From: Hyphomicrobium sp.
GTDB taxonomy: Bacteria; Pseudomonadota; Alphaproteobacteria; Rhizobiales; Hyphomicrobiaceae
DNA: 64,000 nucleotides
Direction of reading: 5' to 3'
NCBI GenBank assembly: GCA_002928735.1
Contig: PERL01000009.1
Span: forward strand, 62,001-126,000
The position numbers and the translations under genes are program-made. Below the pieces are notes generated by a model. The model was not told where the DNA came from. It saw nothing but the letters and a program-made list of their open reading frames with translations, and ran no database searches. Of the stretch, positions 44,928 through 54,240 are shown in pieces (the stretch's first letter is position 1; every line of letters begins with the position of its first letter).

Positions 44928-47900
44928 TCACACGACCGCCGCGCGCGCCGTCCCCCGGCTGCCCGTGCCGCTCAACTGATAAACGCGCACACTCACCGCA
45001 GCCTGCACGCTGCCAAAATCCGCTGTCTGATTCACCGAGCTATAAACCACCGAGGGAAGCGTACTCGTGAGCGTCCGCCGCACCACCGCACCATCGAGTA
45101 CATCCACCTCGTAGCGTTCGGAGAGTTCCGACAGTGGCACCTCGGTCTCGCTCCAATTGTCCCCACCACTGCGGGTCCGCCGAATCCAAGACACCGTTAG
45201 ATCACCACCGGCCCGCGCGCCTCGCACATGCACCGGCGCGTAAGGCCGCGCACCCACTCCCCGAAACGCGTGTGTCAGCGCCACATAGGACGCGTCACCC
45301 ACGTCGCGCGCACCCGGCCCATAGCGCCAATTGAGCGCCAGCCCCACCTCGGCCGCCGTCAGCGGCAATCGCACAACGCTGTCGTCGAGCAGAACAAACG
45401 GCACCCCTGCCGCCAACGGGGCCCGCATCGCATGCTCACTCCCCCCCTGCCCGCGCAGCAGTCCGCTCAATTCATAGACACCCGCCGACACGAGCGTCGC
45501 CGTCAAAAACTGAAATACTTCCCACTCACCCTCTGGCGTACGCACCGCCGCCAGATTACCGCCTGCCAAAGCCTGCAACGCACTGATCGAAAGAAGCTGT
45601 CCATCGCCGACATCGACACGCACCCGCGTCCCGAAGTCGAATACGCCAAGCGGTCCCGGTCCCATCTCCGTCGTCGTCACGCCTATCGTCGCCCGCGCCG
45701 AGGCAAGCCCGCGCAACACAAACCCCGTCGCTTCCGGAGACGAATAGATCGCCACACTCCCCGGCCACGGCGACTGCGAGGCCGCGACGTAACCGGCCTC
45801 CACCGGCTCATCCCCGCGCAACAGCGGCAAATCGAGAAAGAACGCCGCCGGCTGACCCGCGTAAACCTCGGGCGGCGACACCGCCTCACGCGCCGCCGCA
45901 GGCGAGCCCAGATACACATCTGCGTCGTACGCCCGCCCCTCGATCTCGCGCGCCCCATGATCGCCGATCTCGGTCACCCGCACCCGCCGCACGGCCGCAC
46001 CGTTCGAAACACTCAGCACATCGCCGGGCTCCACCGCCAGCCGGCTCGGCGGCAGCGTCATCGCAAACCGCTCCCGCATAGCCCAGCTCTCGAACAGCCA
46101 CGTCTCCGCCAGCGGTTGCGCCGAGAGTGCATCCATCACCACCGGCAGTTCCGCCTGCGACACGCGCCCCGACGCGCCCGCCAGCCGCCGCGCCTCCGCC
46201 ACCGCCGGCTGATAGTCCCGCTCCGCATCGATGTAGGTCACCTTCGCGCTCGCCGGCAGATCCGTCTCCTGCCCGCGCGTCACCGTCAGCAGTGCGCTCC
46301 CCGGCTTCGTTTCGACGAGATCGGCAAGCGCCACTTCGGCATCCGCGCCCGTCTGCACACGCGGACGGAACACGATCTCCCCGTCGCTCTCCATCACGTC
46401 GAAGAAGTACGCGAGTTCCAGCGCCTGCAAGGCCTCCCGCGCCGACATCACGCGATCAACCACATACCCCTGCACCGTCCCGGGCATCGCCGCGATGCGG
46501 AACCTCTGAAACCCATAATCGCTGAGCAAAGCCTGCAACGTCGGATCGAGCGCGCCCGCCGCCATTCGCCCATTGAGCCAATGCCCGAGCACCCAATTCG
46601 CCCCATCGCCCCACACATCGAGCGCGGTCGGAAACGCTGGATACGGCCGCGCATCCCAGCAATACGGCAGAATGCGATCGAGGCTCACCATCCGCCCGCC
46701 ATAGACACTCGACACCGGATTGTCCGACGCAACGAAATCCGCATCGTCCGGATCGAACGCCGCGATCATCGCCTCAATCGTCCGCCGCTGAATGAGATCG
46801 TCCCGCGTACCGCGCGAATAATACGGCAGCGCGTTCTCCGAACTCTTTGGATCGACGAACACGTTCGGCTGATTGGCGCCCTTATCAACCGCCGGACATC
46901 CGATCTCCGTCAGCCAGAACGGCTTCGACTGCGGCACCCATGCGGTCGCCGTCGCACTCTCAACCCCACCCGGCCGGTTGTAATGCGGGTTGGCCCACCA
47001 CGCCGCGATATCCTTGAAGCGAAACACCCACGGCTTGCCCGCCCCATCCGTGATCGGCGTCCGCACTTGCGCGTTGCGGTCGCTCACACTGGCGTAATAC
47101 CAGTCGAAACCCTCGCCCCCGCGTACATTCGCGCGCAGATACTTAGGATCATGGATCGACTGCCACCCGGCCAGCGCATCAGCATGCCCCGCCCCATCGC
47201 GCCAATCCGACAGCGGCCAGTAGCAATCGATCGCCACCGCATCGATTGAAGCCGACGCCCATAACGGATCGAGATGGAAGAAAACGTCCCCTGTCCCATC
47301 GCCCGGCTGATGCCCGAAATACTCCGACCAATCCGCCGCATACGTCACCTTCGTCGACGGTCCCAGCACCGCCTTCACGTCCGCCGCCAACGCTACAAGA
47401 GCCGCCACGAACGGATAATCCGACGCCGAAGACCGGATCGTCGTCAGCCCGCGCAACTCCGACCCGATGACGAACGCCGAAACCCCACCGGCCGCCTTCG
47501 CCAGATAAGCTTGATGCAGCACCATCCGCCTGAGCGACCACTCGGTCGGACCTGAATAAACAACGCTCGCTCCGCTCACCGCAAAATGCGCCGGCACCGC
47601 AGTTCCGACAAACGCCGCAACCTGCGCCGCAGCCGCTGCCGTCTTATCGACCGTCCCCGCCTGCCCTGCCGCCGGATGACACGTGATCCGCCCACGCCAC
47701 GGATAAGCGCCCTGCGCCGACCCGCCATAAGGATCAGGAAGCGTGTTACCTTCCGGCACATCCATGAGGATGAAAGGCGTCAGGATCACATCCATCCCGC
47801 GCGCCTTCAGATCCTGAATGGCCGCCACCACCGTCTGATCCGACGGCGTACCGCCATAAGCCGGCCGCTCCTCGCGCGTGGACACCACATACGCCGAGGC

Positions 47901-48875
47901 GCGCGGCACACCCGCCACCGACCACGCAATCGGCGCCGTCTCTTTTTGCGTCCGCTCCACGCCGGGCTTTAATTCACAAACGCCCGCGCGCAAATCCGTC
48001 CCGAACCAACTCACCACCAGCGACACGGCCGAGGCGTTCGGCAGCGCCGCTTGCATCTGATCGACCGCCACCTCCCAATCGGTCTCGCCCGCCAGCGTGT
48101 GCACGTTCTCAGATCGCGAACGCCCGAGCCCAAACGTCTGAGCCACGGGCTCCGTCGCATAGACAAACTCGCCCGACCCCGGGATCATCACGACCCCACG
48201 AATGCGCTCGCCAAACCGGTCAACCGCGCGCACCACATCGAACGACAATTGCGGAATGCGGTTGCCGAACTCCGCCAGCGCCAGATCCTGAAACACGATG
48301 TACGCCGTGCCACGAAACGCCGGCGCCGCATCCGCGCCGAGCTTGGCGCTGATCAGCGGATCGGCTGCCTGATCCTCGGTCCCTTTGTGCAGCCGGTGCA
48401 GGATGCGCGTCAGATCGAGCTCCCGCCCATCCGCCCACACGCGCCCGACGCCGGAAATTTCTCCCTCACATACCGCGACTGCGAAGCTCGCCGAATAGCG
48501 ATACTCGACGGTGCGCACCGATCCGCCGGACGAGCCTACGCCCTTACCGCTGCCGCCCGACGACGACGAAACTTGGCGTTCCACAATATCGTCGGCCCAG
48601 ATCACCTGGCCGCCGACGCGCGCCCGCCCATACACGCGCGGCACCGGCGCCCCTTCAGTCGATGAGGTCAGATGTACCGTGGTGAGACGCGGCCCTTCCA
48701 CAACGCGGCTGCCGCTTGCACCGAACAACGCATTATCGACATAAGAACCGGCGAGCGCACCGATCTGCGACCCGATCGCCGCTCCGGACAGCGTCGCGCC
48801 AAGGAGCGACACACCCGTCGGCAGCAACGCACTGCCCGCCGCCGCGCCCACCGCCGCCAACGCCAAAGTCGCCAT
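44928..48875 (-). CDS. GTA gp15 megatron, host-contact tail protein
   Basis: 1315-residue tail-tip protein of the gene transfer agent. N-terminal glycine-rich hydrophobic segment (ALAAVGAAAGSALLPTGVSL), then RLTTVHLTSSTEGAPVPRVY and a phage-tail/central hub region. The glycoside-hydrolase TIM-barrel-like GTA domain spans about 430-730 (TYAADWSEYFGHQPGDGTGD, PFWLTEIGCPAVDKGANQPN). Phage tail-protein repeats follow, with a fibronectin-like C-terminal part. Length matches RcGTA gp15. It probably pierces or binds the recipient envelope. It ends nine bases before the lysis gene. Confidence 0.93.
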   Translation of the reverse strand: MATLALAAVGAAAGSALLPTGVSLLGATLSGAAIGSQIGALAGSYVDNALFGASGSRVVEGPRLTTVHLTSSTEGAPVPRVYGRARVGGQVIWADDIVERQVSSSSGGSGKGVGSSGGSVRTVEYRYSASFAVAVCEGEISGVGRVWADGRELDLTRILHRLHKGTEDQAADPLISAKLGADAAPAFRGTAYIVFQDLALAEFGNRIPQLSFDVVRAVDRFGERIRGVVMIPGSGEFVYATEPVAQTFGLGRSRSENVHTLAGETDWEVAVDQMQAALPNASAVSLVVSWFGTDLRAGVCELKPGVERTQKETAPIAWSVAGVPRASAYVVSTREERPAYGGTPSDQTVVAAIQDLKARGMDVILTPFILMDVPEGNTLPDPYGGSAQGAYPWRGRITCHPAAGQAGTVDKTAAAAAQVAAFVGTAVPAHFAVSGASVVYSGPTEWSLRRMVLHQAYLAKAAGGVSAFVIGSELRGLTTIRSSASDYPFVAALVALAADVKAVLGPSTKVTYAADWSEYFGHQPGDGTGDVFFHLDPLWASASIDAVAIDCYWPLSDWRDGAGHADALAGWQSIHDPKYLRANVRGGEGFDWYYASVSDRNAQVRTPITDGAGKPWVFRFKDIAAWWANPHYNRPGGVESATATAWVPQSKPFWLTEIGCPAVDKGANQPNVFVDPKSSENALPYYSRGTRDDLIQRRTIEAMIAAFDPDDADFVASDNPVSSVYGGRMVSLDRILPYCWDARPYPAFPTALDVWGDGANWVLGHWLNGRMAAGALDPTLQALLSDYGFQRFRIAAMPGTVQGYVVDRVMSAREALQALELAYFFDVMESDGEIVFRPRVQTGADAEVALADLVETKPGSALLTVTRGQETDLPASAKVTYIDAERDYQPAVAEARRLAGASGRVSQAELPVVMDALSAQPLAETWLFESWAMRERFAMTLPPSRLAVEPGDVLSVSNGAAVRRVRVTEIGDHGAREIEGRAYDADVYLGSPAAAREAVSPPEVYAGQPAAFFLDLPLLRGDEPVEAGYVAASQSPWPGSVAIYSSPEATGFVLRGLASARATIGVTTTEMGPGPLGVFDFGTRVRVDVGDGQLLSISALQALAGGNLAAVRTPEGEWEVFQFLTATLVSAGVYELSGLLRGQGGSEHAMRAPLAAGVPFVLLDDSVVRLPLTAAEVGLALNWRYGPGARDVGDASYVALTHAFRGVGARPYAPVHVRGARAGGDLTVSWIRRTRSGGDNWSETEVPLSELSERYEVDVLDGAVVRRTLTSTLPSVVYSSVNQTADFGSVQAAVSVRVYQLSGTGSRGTARAAVV

Positions 48876-48893
48876 GAACGAATATCCCTGAAC

Positions 48894-49325
48894 TCAGTCC
48901 GGAAACCGGAACGCACCGGCAAGGCGCCGCCGCCACCACGCCGAGAAGGCCACTTCGCAAGCAGCCGTCCCTTCCATCGCGTGGATCATCGTCTCAGCCG
49001 TCGCAAGAATGGCCGCATGTTTCGCCACCATGCGCGGCCGCAGCCGGAACACGATCACGTCACCCGGCGCGATCTCGTTCAGCGGCACAGACACCAGATG
49101 CCGCCCCGCCGCATTGAGCAGCGTTTCCAGCCCGTCCGTCTCGCCCCAGTCGCGCGAATAGGCCGGCGCCACTTCCGGGTCCCTGCCCATCACCTCGCGA
49201 TAAACCCCGCGCACAAGACCGAGACAATCCGCGCCCACCCCACGCACGCTTGCCTGATGATGATACGGCGTGCCGATCCACGCCCGCGCCGCTGCAACGA
49301 CGCACCCACTCATCTCAACGGTCAT
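48894..49325 (-). CDS. GTA gp14 cell-wall peptidase (NlpC/P60)
   Basis: 143 residues of NlpC/P60 type: GTPYHHQASVRGVGADCLGL with nucleophile Cys34, and His near 105 in KHAAILATAETMIHAMEGTA. It opens peptidoglycan as part of the tail during DNA delivery. Located between gp13 and gp15 as in RcGTA, 18 bases from gp15. Confidence 0.92.
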   Translation of the reverse strand: MTVEMSGCVVAAARAWIGTPYHHQASVRGVGADCLGLVRGVYREVMGRDPEVAPAYSRDWGETDGLETLLNAAGRHLVSVPLNEIAPGDVIVFRLRPRMVAKHAAILATAETMIHAMEGTAACEVAFSAWWRRRLAGAFRFPD

Positions 49326-49332
49326 CTTGGCC

Positions 49333-50199
49333 TCACGTCTGGCCCGGACGCGCCACGGCCGTCAGATAGTCGTTGCCCGGCATGTGGGGAAATCCGCGAA
49401 AGTTTGCGATGTTGGAAAACTTCGCCCGGCACGTCGTATGCGTCTTGTCGCAACCCGCCGTCACCGTAAACGTCATTCCCGCCGTCAGCGGCGCGCGCAC
49501 CGGCTGCCACAGATCGAACGCGACAACGCTCCCGTTGCGCGTATGCCGCCGCACTTCGATCTTCTGCCCCGCCGCCGCACCCGACGCAAACGTCACCAGC
49601 CCTCGCGTGAACCAATCCGCCCCGAACGAATCCAATCCCGACGCCGCAAACACGCGCTCCGAGGTCACCGCCGTCACCACGCCCGATCCCGTAAACGCAG
49701 ACCCTGCCAGCGCCACACCGCAGCGTGCATCGCCCAGATCCGCATCGCACGTATATTGAAAGAGCCGCCCCTTGGGCTGCTGCAGATAATGCGACAGCCC
49801 ACGCACCTCCGCCGAAAACGCACCCCCCGCGCGCTTCACTTCACCCAACGTCCCCGAACGCATCAGCACCCGCTGCGCCACATCCGTCCAATTGACTCGA
49901 AAGATCTCCACCTCCGCATCATCGTAGAGTCCCGCCTCCAAATCCGCATCCTCAAGAGCCGCCGACGACAGCGCGCCGGTAATCTCCAGATTGTCGACCG
50001 CCAGCCCCAAACTCTCACGCACCTCGCTCGCCTCAAACCCGGCCGCCGCCTCGAAGGTGGTCGCATCGAACTGAAGATCGCGGTCGTGATCGGTGAACCC
50101 CTGCTTGACGCCATCACGCCGCGTCAGCCGCCAGCACCAACACAGCGTCGTCGTACCCGTCTCCAGATGCAGGGCCAAGCCCGCCGGCAAAGCTCTCAT
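49333..50199 (-). CDS. GTA gp13 tail protein (DUF2163)
   Basis: 288 residues of the DUF2163/phage BR0599 family: starts MRALPAGLALHLETGTTTLC, with the family motif CWCWRLTRRDGVKQGFTDHD and the C-terminal GCDKTHTTCRAKFSNIANFR, FPHMPGNDYLTAVARPGQT. The Cys set near the end is likely structural, and RcGTA gp13 carries an iron-sulfur cluster in its structure (established for RcGTA; here inferred). The ATG at 50199 overlaps the gp12 stop by four bases. Confidence 0.93.
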   Translation of the reverse strand: MRALPAGLALHLETGTTTLCWCWRLTRRDGVKQGFTDHDRDLQFDATTFEAAAGFEASEVRESLGLAVDNLEITGALSSAALEDADLEAGLYDDAEVEIFRVNWTDVAQRVLMRSGTLGEVKRAGGAFSAEVRGLSHYLQQPKGRLFQYTCDADLGDARCGVALAGSAFTGSGVVTAVTSERVFAASGLDSFGADWFTRGLVTFASGAAAGQKIEVRRHTRNGSVVAFDLWQPVRAPLTAGMTFTVTAGCDKTHTTCRAKFSNIANFRGFPHMPGNDYLTAVARPGQT

Positions 50200-50834
50200 C
50201 GGCGCACCTCGACAATGGGAATGTTGGGGATGACCCCGTGCTGGAAGCCCGACAGCGAAATTTCCAGCCGGTCCGCATCGAACCGCACCGGCACATCGAA
50301 TTCGAACCCCGCCGTCACCGTCTGTCCCCCCGCAGGCACATGCCCCGCAAGAAAAGTCACCACACCCGTCGCCGCATCCACGGTGAACTGCGTGCCAAGC
50401 GTCTTCTCGACGCCCGCCACCGCAACCCGAACCGTGCCCGCCACCGGCTTCTTGATCTCGCGCACCCATGGCGCGAACGACGACCCATACGTCTTCACAA
50501 GCTGGAACGTCGTGATCGCCCCCGTGCCCGAACCGATCGTTTGATCCGCCGCCGTCACCGCCTGCTGCGGCGGACAGGATCTAAAATCGAAATGATCCCG
50601 CCATCTAAAGCCATAGAGCCGCCCGCGCCGCTCCTCGAAAAACGCGACCACCGCGTGCAAATCATCGAGCGACTTCACGCCGTAGCCCGCGTTGTAGGTC
50701 CGGCGCGAATCCGCCCAGCGCGCGTTGCGTTCTTCGTGACCCGAGCCGAGCACGACGACATCCGTGCGCCGTTCCGGCCCGCCCTGCGCCCCGCGCGAAA
50801 TCGCGGTGGGAAAACGCACCTCGTGAAAACTCAT
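50196..50834 (-). CDS. GTA gp12 tail protein (DUF2460)
   Basis: 212 residues of the DUF2460 family: MSFHEVRFPTAISRGAQGGP, ARWADSRRTYNAGYGVKSLD, EERRGRLYGFRWRDHFDF. It forms the distal-tail/baseplate layer above the gp13-gp15 hub in RcGTA. The ATG at 50834 is preferred over 50840. Coupled to gp13 by ATGA. Confidence 0.93.
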   Translation of the reverse strand: MSFHEVRFPTAISRGAQGGPERRTDVVVLGSGHEERNARWADSRRTYNAGYGVKSLDDLHAVVAFFEERRGRLYGFRWRDHFDFRSCPPQQAVTAADQTIGSGTGAITTFQLVKTYGSSFAPWVREIKKPVAGTVRVAVAGVEKTLGTQFTVDAATGVVTFLAGHVPAGGQTVTAGFEFDVPVRFDADRLEISLSGFQHGVIPNIPIVEVRR

Positions 50835-50867
50835 GCCCAAAAACTCCCGGCCCCTCGCTTGAGGGAA

Positions 50868-51461
50868 TTACAGATTGCGCTGACCCAGTGCCGCCGCCCG
50901 CGCCAGCATCGCCGAAAGCTGCGCTTCCGAGCGCCGGAAGCTGTCCGCATCCGTCGCCGTCACGTTGAACGTCACCTGCATGCCCTGCCCGCGCGGAGCT
51001 GCCACGCCGAGCCGCCCGTCAGGCCCGCGCGACAGCGGCATGATCGCCTCCGCCCCGCGCTCGCCCGCAATGCCCATGCGGCCCGATCCGAGCGGAAACG
51101 CAATTGGGCTCTGGATCACGCCACCGCTCGCAAACGGCACCGGCATCCCGCCCTGAAACGCGCCACCCTTCGCGAACCCGAACCCGCCCGAAACCAATCC
51201 CGACAAAGCGTTGCCAAACCCCTGCTCCAGCGGCCGGAACGCCGCCTTCAGCACAAGATCGGAAAGCCTGAGAGCCAACCCCTTCAGCACATCCGCGACC
51301 GACCGCCCCTTGATGGCGATCCCCTCGAACGCGTTGATCAGCGAATTGGAGAATTGCCGCCCCAGCGACGCCGCAGCGCGTAACTCCGTCTGCAGCGCGC
51401 TCGTATCCGCATCAACCTCGACCGTCCAAACCTCGGTCGTCGTCTCACCGAATTCGTTCAT
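50868..51461 (-). CDS. GTA gp11 tape-measure protein
   Basis: 197 residues, short as expected for GTA tape measures: VWTVEVDADTSALQTELRAA, FSNSLINAFEGIAIKGRSVA, GGFGFAKGGAFQGGMPVPFA and the terminal repeat-free GERGAEAIMPLSRGPDGRLG. It sets tail length inside the tube. Overlaps the small chaperone gene by four bases. Confidence 0.9.
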   Translation of the reverse strand: MNEFGETTTEVWTVEVDADTSALQTELRAAASLGRQFSNSLINAFEGIAIKGRSVADVLKGLALRLSDLVLKAAFRPLEQGFGNALSGLVSGGFGFAKGGAFQGGMPVPFASGGVIQSPIAFPLGSGRMGIAGERGAEAIMPLSRGPDGRLGVAAPRGQGMQVTFNVTATDADSFRRSEAQLSAMLARAAALGQRNL

Positions 51462-51640
51462 GTCTCACCCATCCCATCGGGAAACTGCCGCATCAGCGCT
51501 GCGAGATCTGCACGCGAAGGTGCTGCCGGCTCGCGCGCGCCGCCCAATCGTCCGCGCAACGCCGCATCGAATTCGCGCGGCGTCATCGTCCAGAAGACAG
51601 TCGGCGCAAGGCCGAGCACGCCCAGCCCCGCCGCCATCAC
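51458..51640 (-). CDS. GTA gp10.1 tail assembly chaperone
   Basis: 60 residues with the phage tail assembly chaperone pattern GLAPTVFWTMTPREFDAALR and a short acidic end. It matches the small ORF between gp10 and gp11 in RcGTA. Four-base overlaps on both sides make it part of a tight translational chain. Confidence 0.88.
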   Translation of the reverse strand: MMAAGLGVLGLAPTVFWTMTPREFDAALRGRLGGAREPAAPSRADLAALMRQFPDGMGET

Positions 51641-52008
51641 GTCGTCCCAGGGAAAGGGCCGCGCTCACTTTCCGTATCTGCCTTCGCCGATCCGCCCCCC
51701 TGCCCCGCGAAGGTCGCGTTCAAAAGCTTGGCCACGATCTCGACGTAACCCGCAGCCCCGCCTTCACTCGCCATGCGCGCCACCGCGTCGTTGGCCACTT
51801 CATGCCCGGCCCCACGCAGGCCCGCCCCGATGATGCGCACGCAATCGCGTGCCGAAATGCGCCCCGTCTCGAACCGCGTCGCCAACGCCAGCATGTCCTC
51901 GTCGCCGAACGCGCTTTCCAATTCCGCCAGTGCCCCCAGCGTCAGGCACAACCGGTACGGTTTCCCGTCCAGCACCGCCTCGATCTCACCCCGATGCACG
52001 TTCACCAT
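51637..52008 (-). CDS. GTA gp10 tail chaperone family protein
   Basis: 123 residues starting MVNVHRGEIEAVLDGKPYRL, with LTLGALAELESAFGDEDMLA and the C-terminal VARMASEGGAAGYVEIVAKL. It matches GTA gp10 (Phage_TAC_11-type). The ATG at 52008 is the family start; longer frames are non-coding. About 75 bases separate it from gp9. Confidence 0.9.
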   Translation of the reverse strand: MVNVHRGEIEAVLDGKPYRLCLTLGALAELESAFGDEDMLALATRFETGRISARDCVRIIGAGLRGAGHEVANDAVARMASEGGAAGYVEIVAKLLNATFAGQGGGSAKADTESERGPFPGTT

Positions 52009-52083
52009 CCAATCCTCCGTACCTAAAGCCGACCGACAGCTCGGCCAGGCCGCAAGGCGGCCCGGCGCAAGCGCCGTCAACAA

Positions 52084-52497
52084 TCAAAGAGCCGCGAACG
52101 TCACTTCGCCCGCACTCTCCACCGCGATCTCGAACGCCACTTCGCCGTCGTGGCGTCCGGTGAGTTCGAACGACGTAATCTGGAACGGCGCCTCGATGGT
52201 GCCGAAGTCCGGTACCACCACCTGCCAATCGCGGATTGTCCCGTTGAACACATAGCTGCGCACCAGTTCATCCGACGCCTGGTCCTTGAAAATACCAGCC
52301 CCCGTCAGCCGCACCGACTTAACGCCGGCGCCCGCGAGCAGCTCCCGCCACTGACCAGCGCTTTCCTGATGCGTGATGTCCACCGTCTCCGCGTTGAACG
52401 CGATCGCGCGCGAGCGAAGCCCCGCGATCGTCGTGAACACACCCGTCCCCGTGCTGTCCGCCTTCAACAGCAGGTCCTTGCCCTTCTGCGCCGCCAT
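52084..52497 (-). CDS. GTA gp9 major tail tube protein
   Basis: 137 residues of the phage major tail/TP901-1-type family: MAAQKGKDLLLKADSTGTGV, TIAGLRSRAIAFNAETVDIT, SAGQWRELLAGAGVKSVRLT and the end FEIAVESAGEVTFAAL. It forms the tail tube rings. Preceded by a clear gap of 24 bases with AAGGACAGA upstream of the ATG. Confidence 0.93.
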   Translation of the reverse strand: MAAQKGKDLLLKADSTGTGVFTTIAGLRSRAIAFNAETVDITHQESAGQWRELLAGAGVKSVRLTGAGIFKDQASDELVRSYVFNGTIRDWQVVVPDFGTIEAPFQITSFELTGRHDGEVAFEIAVESAGEVTFAAL

Positions 52498-52521
52498 GTT
52501 CTGTCCTTTGCTACAGTAAAA

Positions 52522-52929
52522 TTAGGCAGCCTCGGTGACTGCCCGGAGCCGCATCAGCCCGCGCAACGTCTCGCCATCAGTATCGCGCCGGATTTCGGAA
52601 AACTCGTGCCTGAGGTTGACGAGCCGCGCGCCCGCAACCGTCAGCGCCGCATCATCCAACGCCGCCTCAACGGCTGCCAGGATCTGATGCACCTCGCGCT
52701 CGCCATTCGCCCGCGACCACACCGAGATGGTGAGCAGATGCTCATGCCCCTCGTCCGATCCCGTGCTCCAGTCGCGCACCGTGCTCTCGCCAAACGTCAC
52801 GTAGGGCAACGCCGCCCCGCGCGGCACATCGTTGTAGATCCGCGATCCGCCGAGCAAGCCGGTCAAAACACCATCCGCCGAGAGCGTCTGAAACACAGCC
52901 TTCTGCAGTTCCAAGCTAACGCTGCTCAT
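52522..52929 (-). CDS. GTA gp8 tail completion protein (DUF3168)
   Basis: 135 residues of DUF3168: ELQKAVFQTLSADGVLTGLL, RIYNDVPRGAALPYVTFGES, EHLLTISVWSRANGEREVHQ, LVNLRHEFSEIRRDTDGETL. It joins the head connector to the tail tube. Its ATG overlaps the stop of the 37-codon gene upstream. Confidence 0.92.
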   Translation of the reverse strand: MSSVSLELQKAVFQTLSADGVLTGLLGGSRIYNDVPRGAALPYVTFGESTVRDWSTGSDEGHEHLLTISVWSRANGEREVHQILAAVEAALDDAALTVAGARLVNLRHEFSEIRRDTDGETLRGLMRLRAVTEAA

Positions 52930-53039
52930 GGCCGGGGCTCCTTGCTCTTCACCGGACGCGGACGCCGAACGATGCGCTCCGTCACCCGCCGCACCGCGCC
53001 CGCAAACAACGCCATCGAAACCTTCACCGCCGTCTTCAT
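52926..53039 (-). CDS. Tiny basic protein between gp7 and gp8 (37 aa)
   Basis: 37-codon gene whose ATG overlaps the gp7 stop (ATGA) and whose TGA overlaps the gp8 start (ATGA). Such double coupling is strong evidence that it is translated. The product MKTAVKVSMALFAGAVRRVT continues ERIVRRPRPVKSKEPRP: a short hydrophobic helix followed by a very basic tail. I do not recognise it among the standard RcGTA genes. It might help DNA handling at the connector or be a membrane-active peptide (inference). Confidence 0.68.
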   Translation of the reverse strand: MKTAVKVSMALFAGAVRRVTERIVRRPRPVKSKEPRP

Positions 53040-53365
53040 GCCAGCCGCTCCTCCACGAGACACCGGAGGAACCGGTGCGCGTTCTCCACGTCGATCACCG
53101 CCTTGATGTCGAAGATCCGCGCACCCATCCGGAAGCGCCGCGGCGCCACGATGCCCTCGCGAATCCGGATCGTGATGTCGTGCGTCACACGCCCACCGAT
53201 CCCACCCGCCTCCGCGCCTTCGCTGCCCGCGCGCGGCCGGATCGCCGCCCAAACTTCTGCCACCTCAACCCACGATACGATCGAACCGCCAGCGCCATCG
53301 GCCACCGCAACCGGTTCTTCCAGCGCCACGCGCTCACGCATGGCCGCCAGCGTCACCGCGCTCAC
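53036..53365 (-). CDS. GTA gp7 head closure protein
   Basis: 109 residues of the SPP1 gp16-like/head-tail joining family: ALEEPVAVADGAGGSIVSWV, VWAAIRPRAGSEGAEAGGIG, RVTHDITIRIREGIVAPRRF, IFDIKAVIDVENAHRFLRCL. Four-base overlaps with gp6 upstream and the tiny gene downstream. Confidence 0.92.
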   Translation of the reverse strand: MSAVTLAAMRERVALEEPVAVADGAGGSIVSWVEVAEVWAAIRPRAGSEGAEAGGIGGRVTHDITIRIREGIVAPRRFRMGARIFDIKAVIDVENAHRFLRCLVEERLA

Positions 53366-53937
53366 AGCCGCACCACCGCGTAGGGCGCCAGAAGCGCCGA
53401 TACCGCCGCCGGAATGGCCGTTGCCGGATCGCCAATCTCGATCGGATCGCGATGCTCATACCAATGCGCCACCAGCAGCTTCAGCGCCTGCCGCACAGGC
53501 TCCGGCACAGATGCCGCTGCCGCTCCGAACCCCGCCGTAAAATCGATCTCGATCCCCGCGATTCCCCGCTCCGGATTGGGCCACGCGCCCGCCACCGGCA
53601 TCAGTCGCGGCGGGATCCCCGCACCCTCGAGCACATAAGTCCCCGGATCGACCACCACCGGCGACCCATCCGCTTTGCGCACCCGCACCGCGCTCACCGC
53701 CGACACGGGCCGCATGGGAATATTGACAACCCCCATCGCCGGCCAGGCATCGAGCACCAGCGTCCACTCCTGCGCCGTCAATGCGAGCCCCAGCGACGCC
53801 TCGATATGCAGCCGCGATGTGATGATGAGGCTCGTCACCAGCGCATCATCGGAGCTCGTCTCGAGCCGCAAATGCGCCTTCGCCTCGGCGAGCGACACCG
53901 GCTCCACCGCCGGCCCACTGCGATAAACCAATGCCAT
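53362..53937 (-). CDS. GTA gp6 head-tail connector protein
   Basis: 191 residues starting MALVYRSGPAVEPVSLAEAK, AHLRLETSSDDALVTSLIIT, the signature of the phage connector (gp6/phiE125 gp8-like) family; then ALTAQEWTLVLDAWPAMGVV, FTAGFGAAAASVPEPVRQAL and LLVAHWYEHRDPIEIGDP. It sits between portal ring and head closure. A gap of over 300 bases separates it from the capsid gene. Confidence 0.93.
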   Translation of the reverse strand: MALVYRSGPAVEPVSLAEAKAHLRLETSSDDALVTSLIITSRLHIEASLGLALTAQEWTLVLDAWPAMGVVNIPMRPVSAVSAVRVRKADGSPVVVDPGTYVLEGAGIPPRLMPVAGAWPNPERGIAGIEIDFTAGFGAAAASVPEPVRQALKLLVAHWYEHRDPIEIGDPATAIPAAVSALLAPYAVVRL

Positions 53938-53970
53938 CCGACACTCCTCTTCGCCTCACGCCCCCCAAAA

Positions 53971-54014
53971 AGAAACGGGACCGCCACCGGCTTCACCGGC
54001 AACGATCCCGTTCA
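53971..54014 (-). terminator. Terminator-like hairpin inside the GTA cluster
   Basis: On the minus strand: AACGGGA - spacer with inner hairpin GCCGGTGAAGCCGGT-like - TCCCGTT followed by TCTTTTT. A stem with a T-rich tail between gp5 and gp6; it could be an attenuator rather than a full stop. Confidence 0.65.
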
Positions 54015-54085
54015 TCCGCACGAGAGGAGGAGCACCCCGCACGGAATAGAAAGCGAAGGCACGATAGCGAACCGCCTAGCCCACT

Positions 54086-54240
54086 TCGGCGCAAAGCGCC
54101 GGGGAGCAAGGCGACCCGCGGCAAGCCACACCACCGCAGCGGCGCCACCGCGCCCAGCGCACAAGCGTGCGCCGCGGCAAGCCGCGCCCCCGCGGAGCCG
54201 GCCCGAGCGCGCGAGCGCTCGGATCAGCCGGCGTGAGCGA
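54086..54240. repeat. Dispersed multi-hairpin repeat, family R3, copy 2
   Basis: Matches 2061-2160 but is longer, with the CCGCGGCAAGCC unit present twice. The terminal hairpin is CCGAGCGC-gcga-GCGCTCGG, compared with CCGGGCGC-gca-GCGCCCGG in copy 1: paired substitutions that keep the stem. Ends in the same GTGAGCGA. Confidence 0.7.

Noticed and set aside
45228-47249. Long plus-strand open frame (673 codons) opposite gp15
   Set aside because: Arg/His/Pro-rich composition, no start signal, no domain; it is a GC-driven antisense shadow of the megatron gene.
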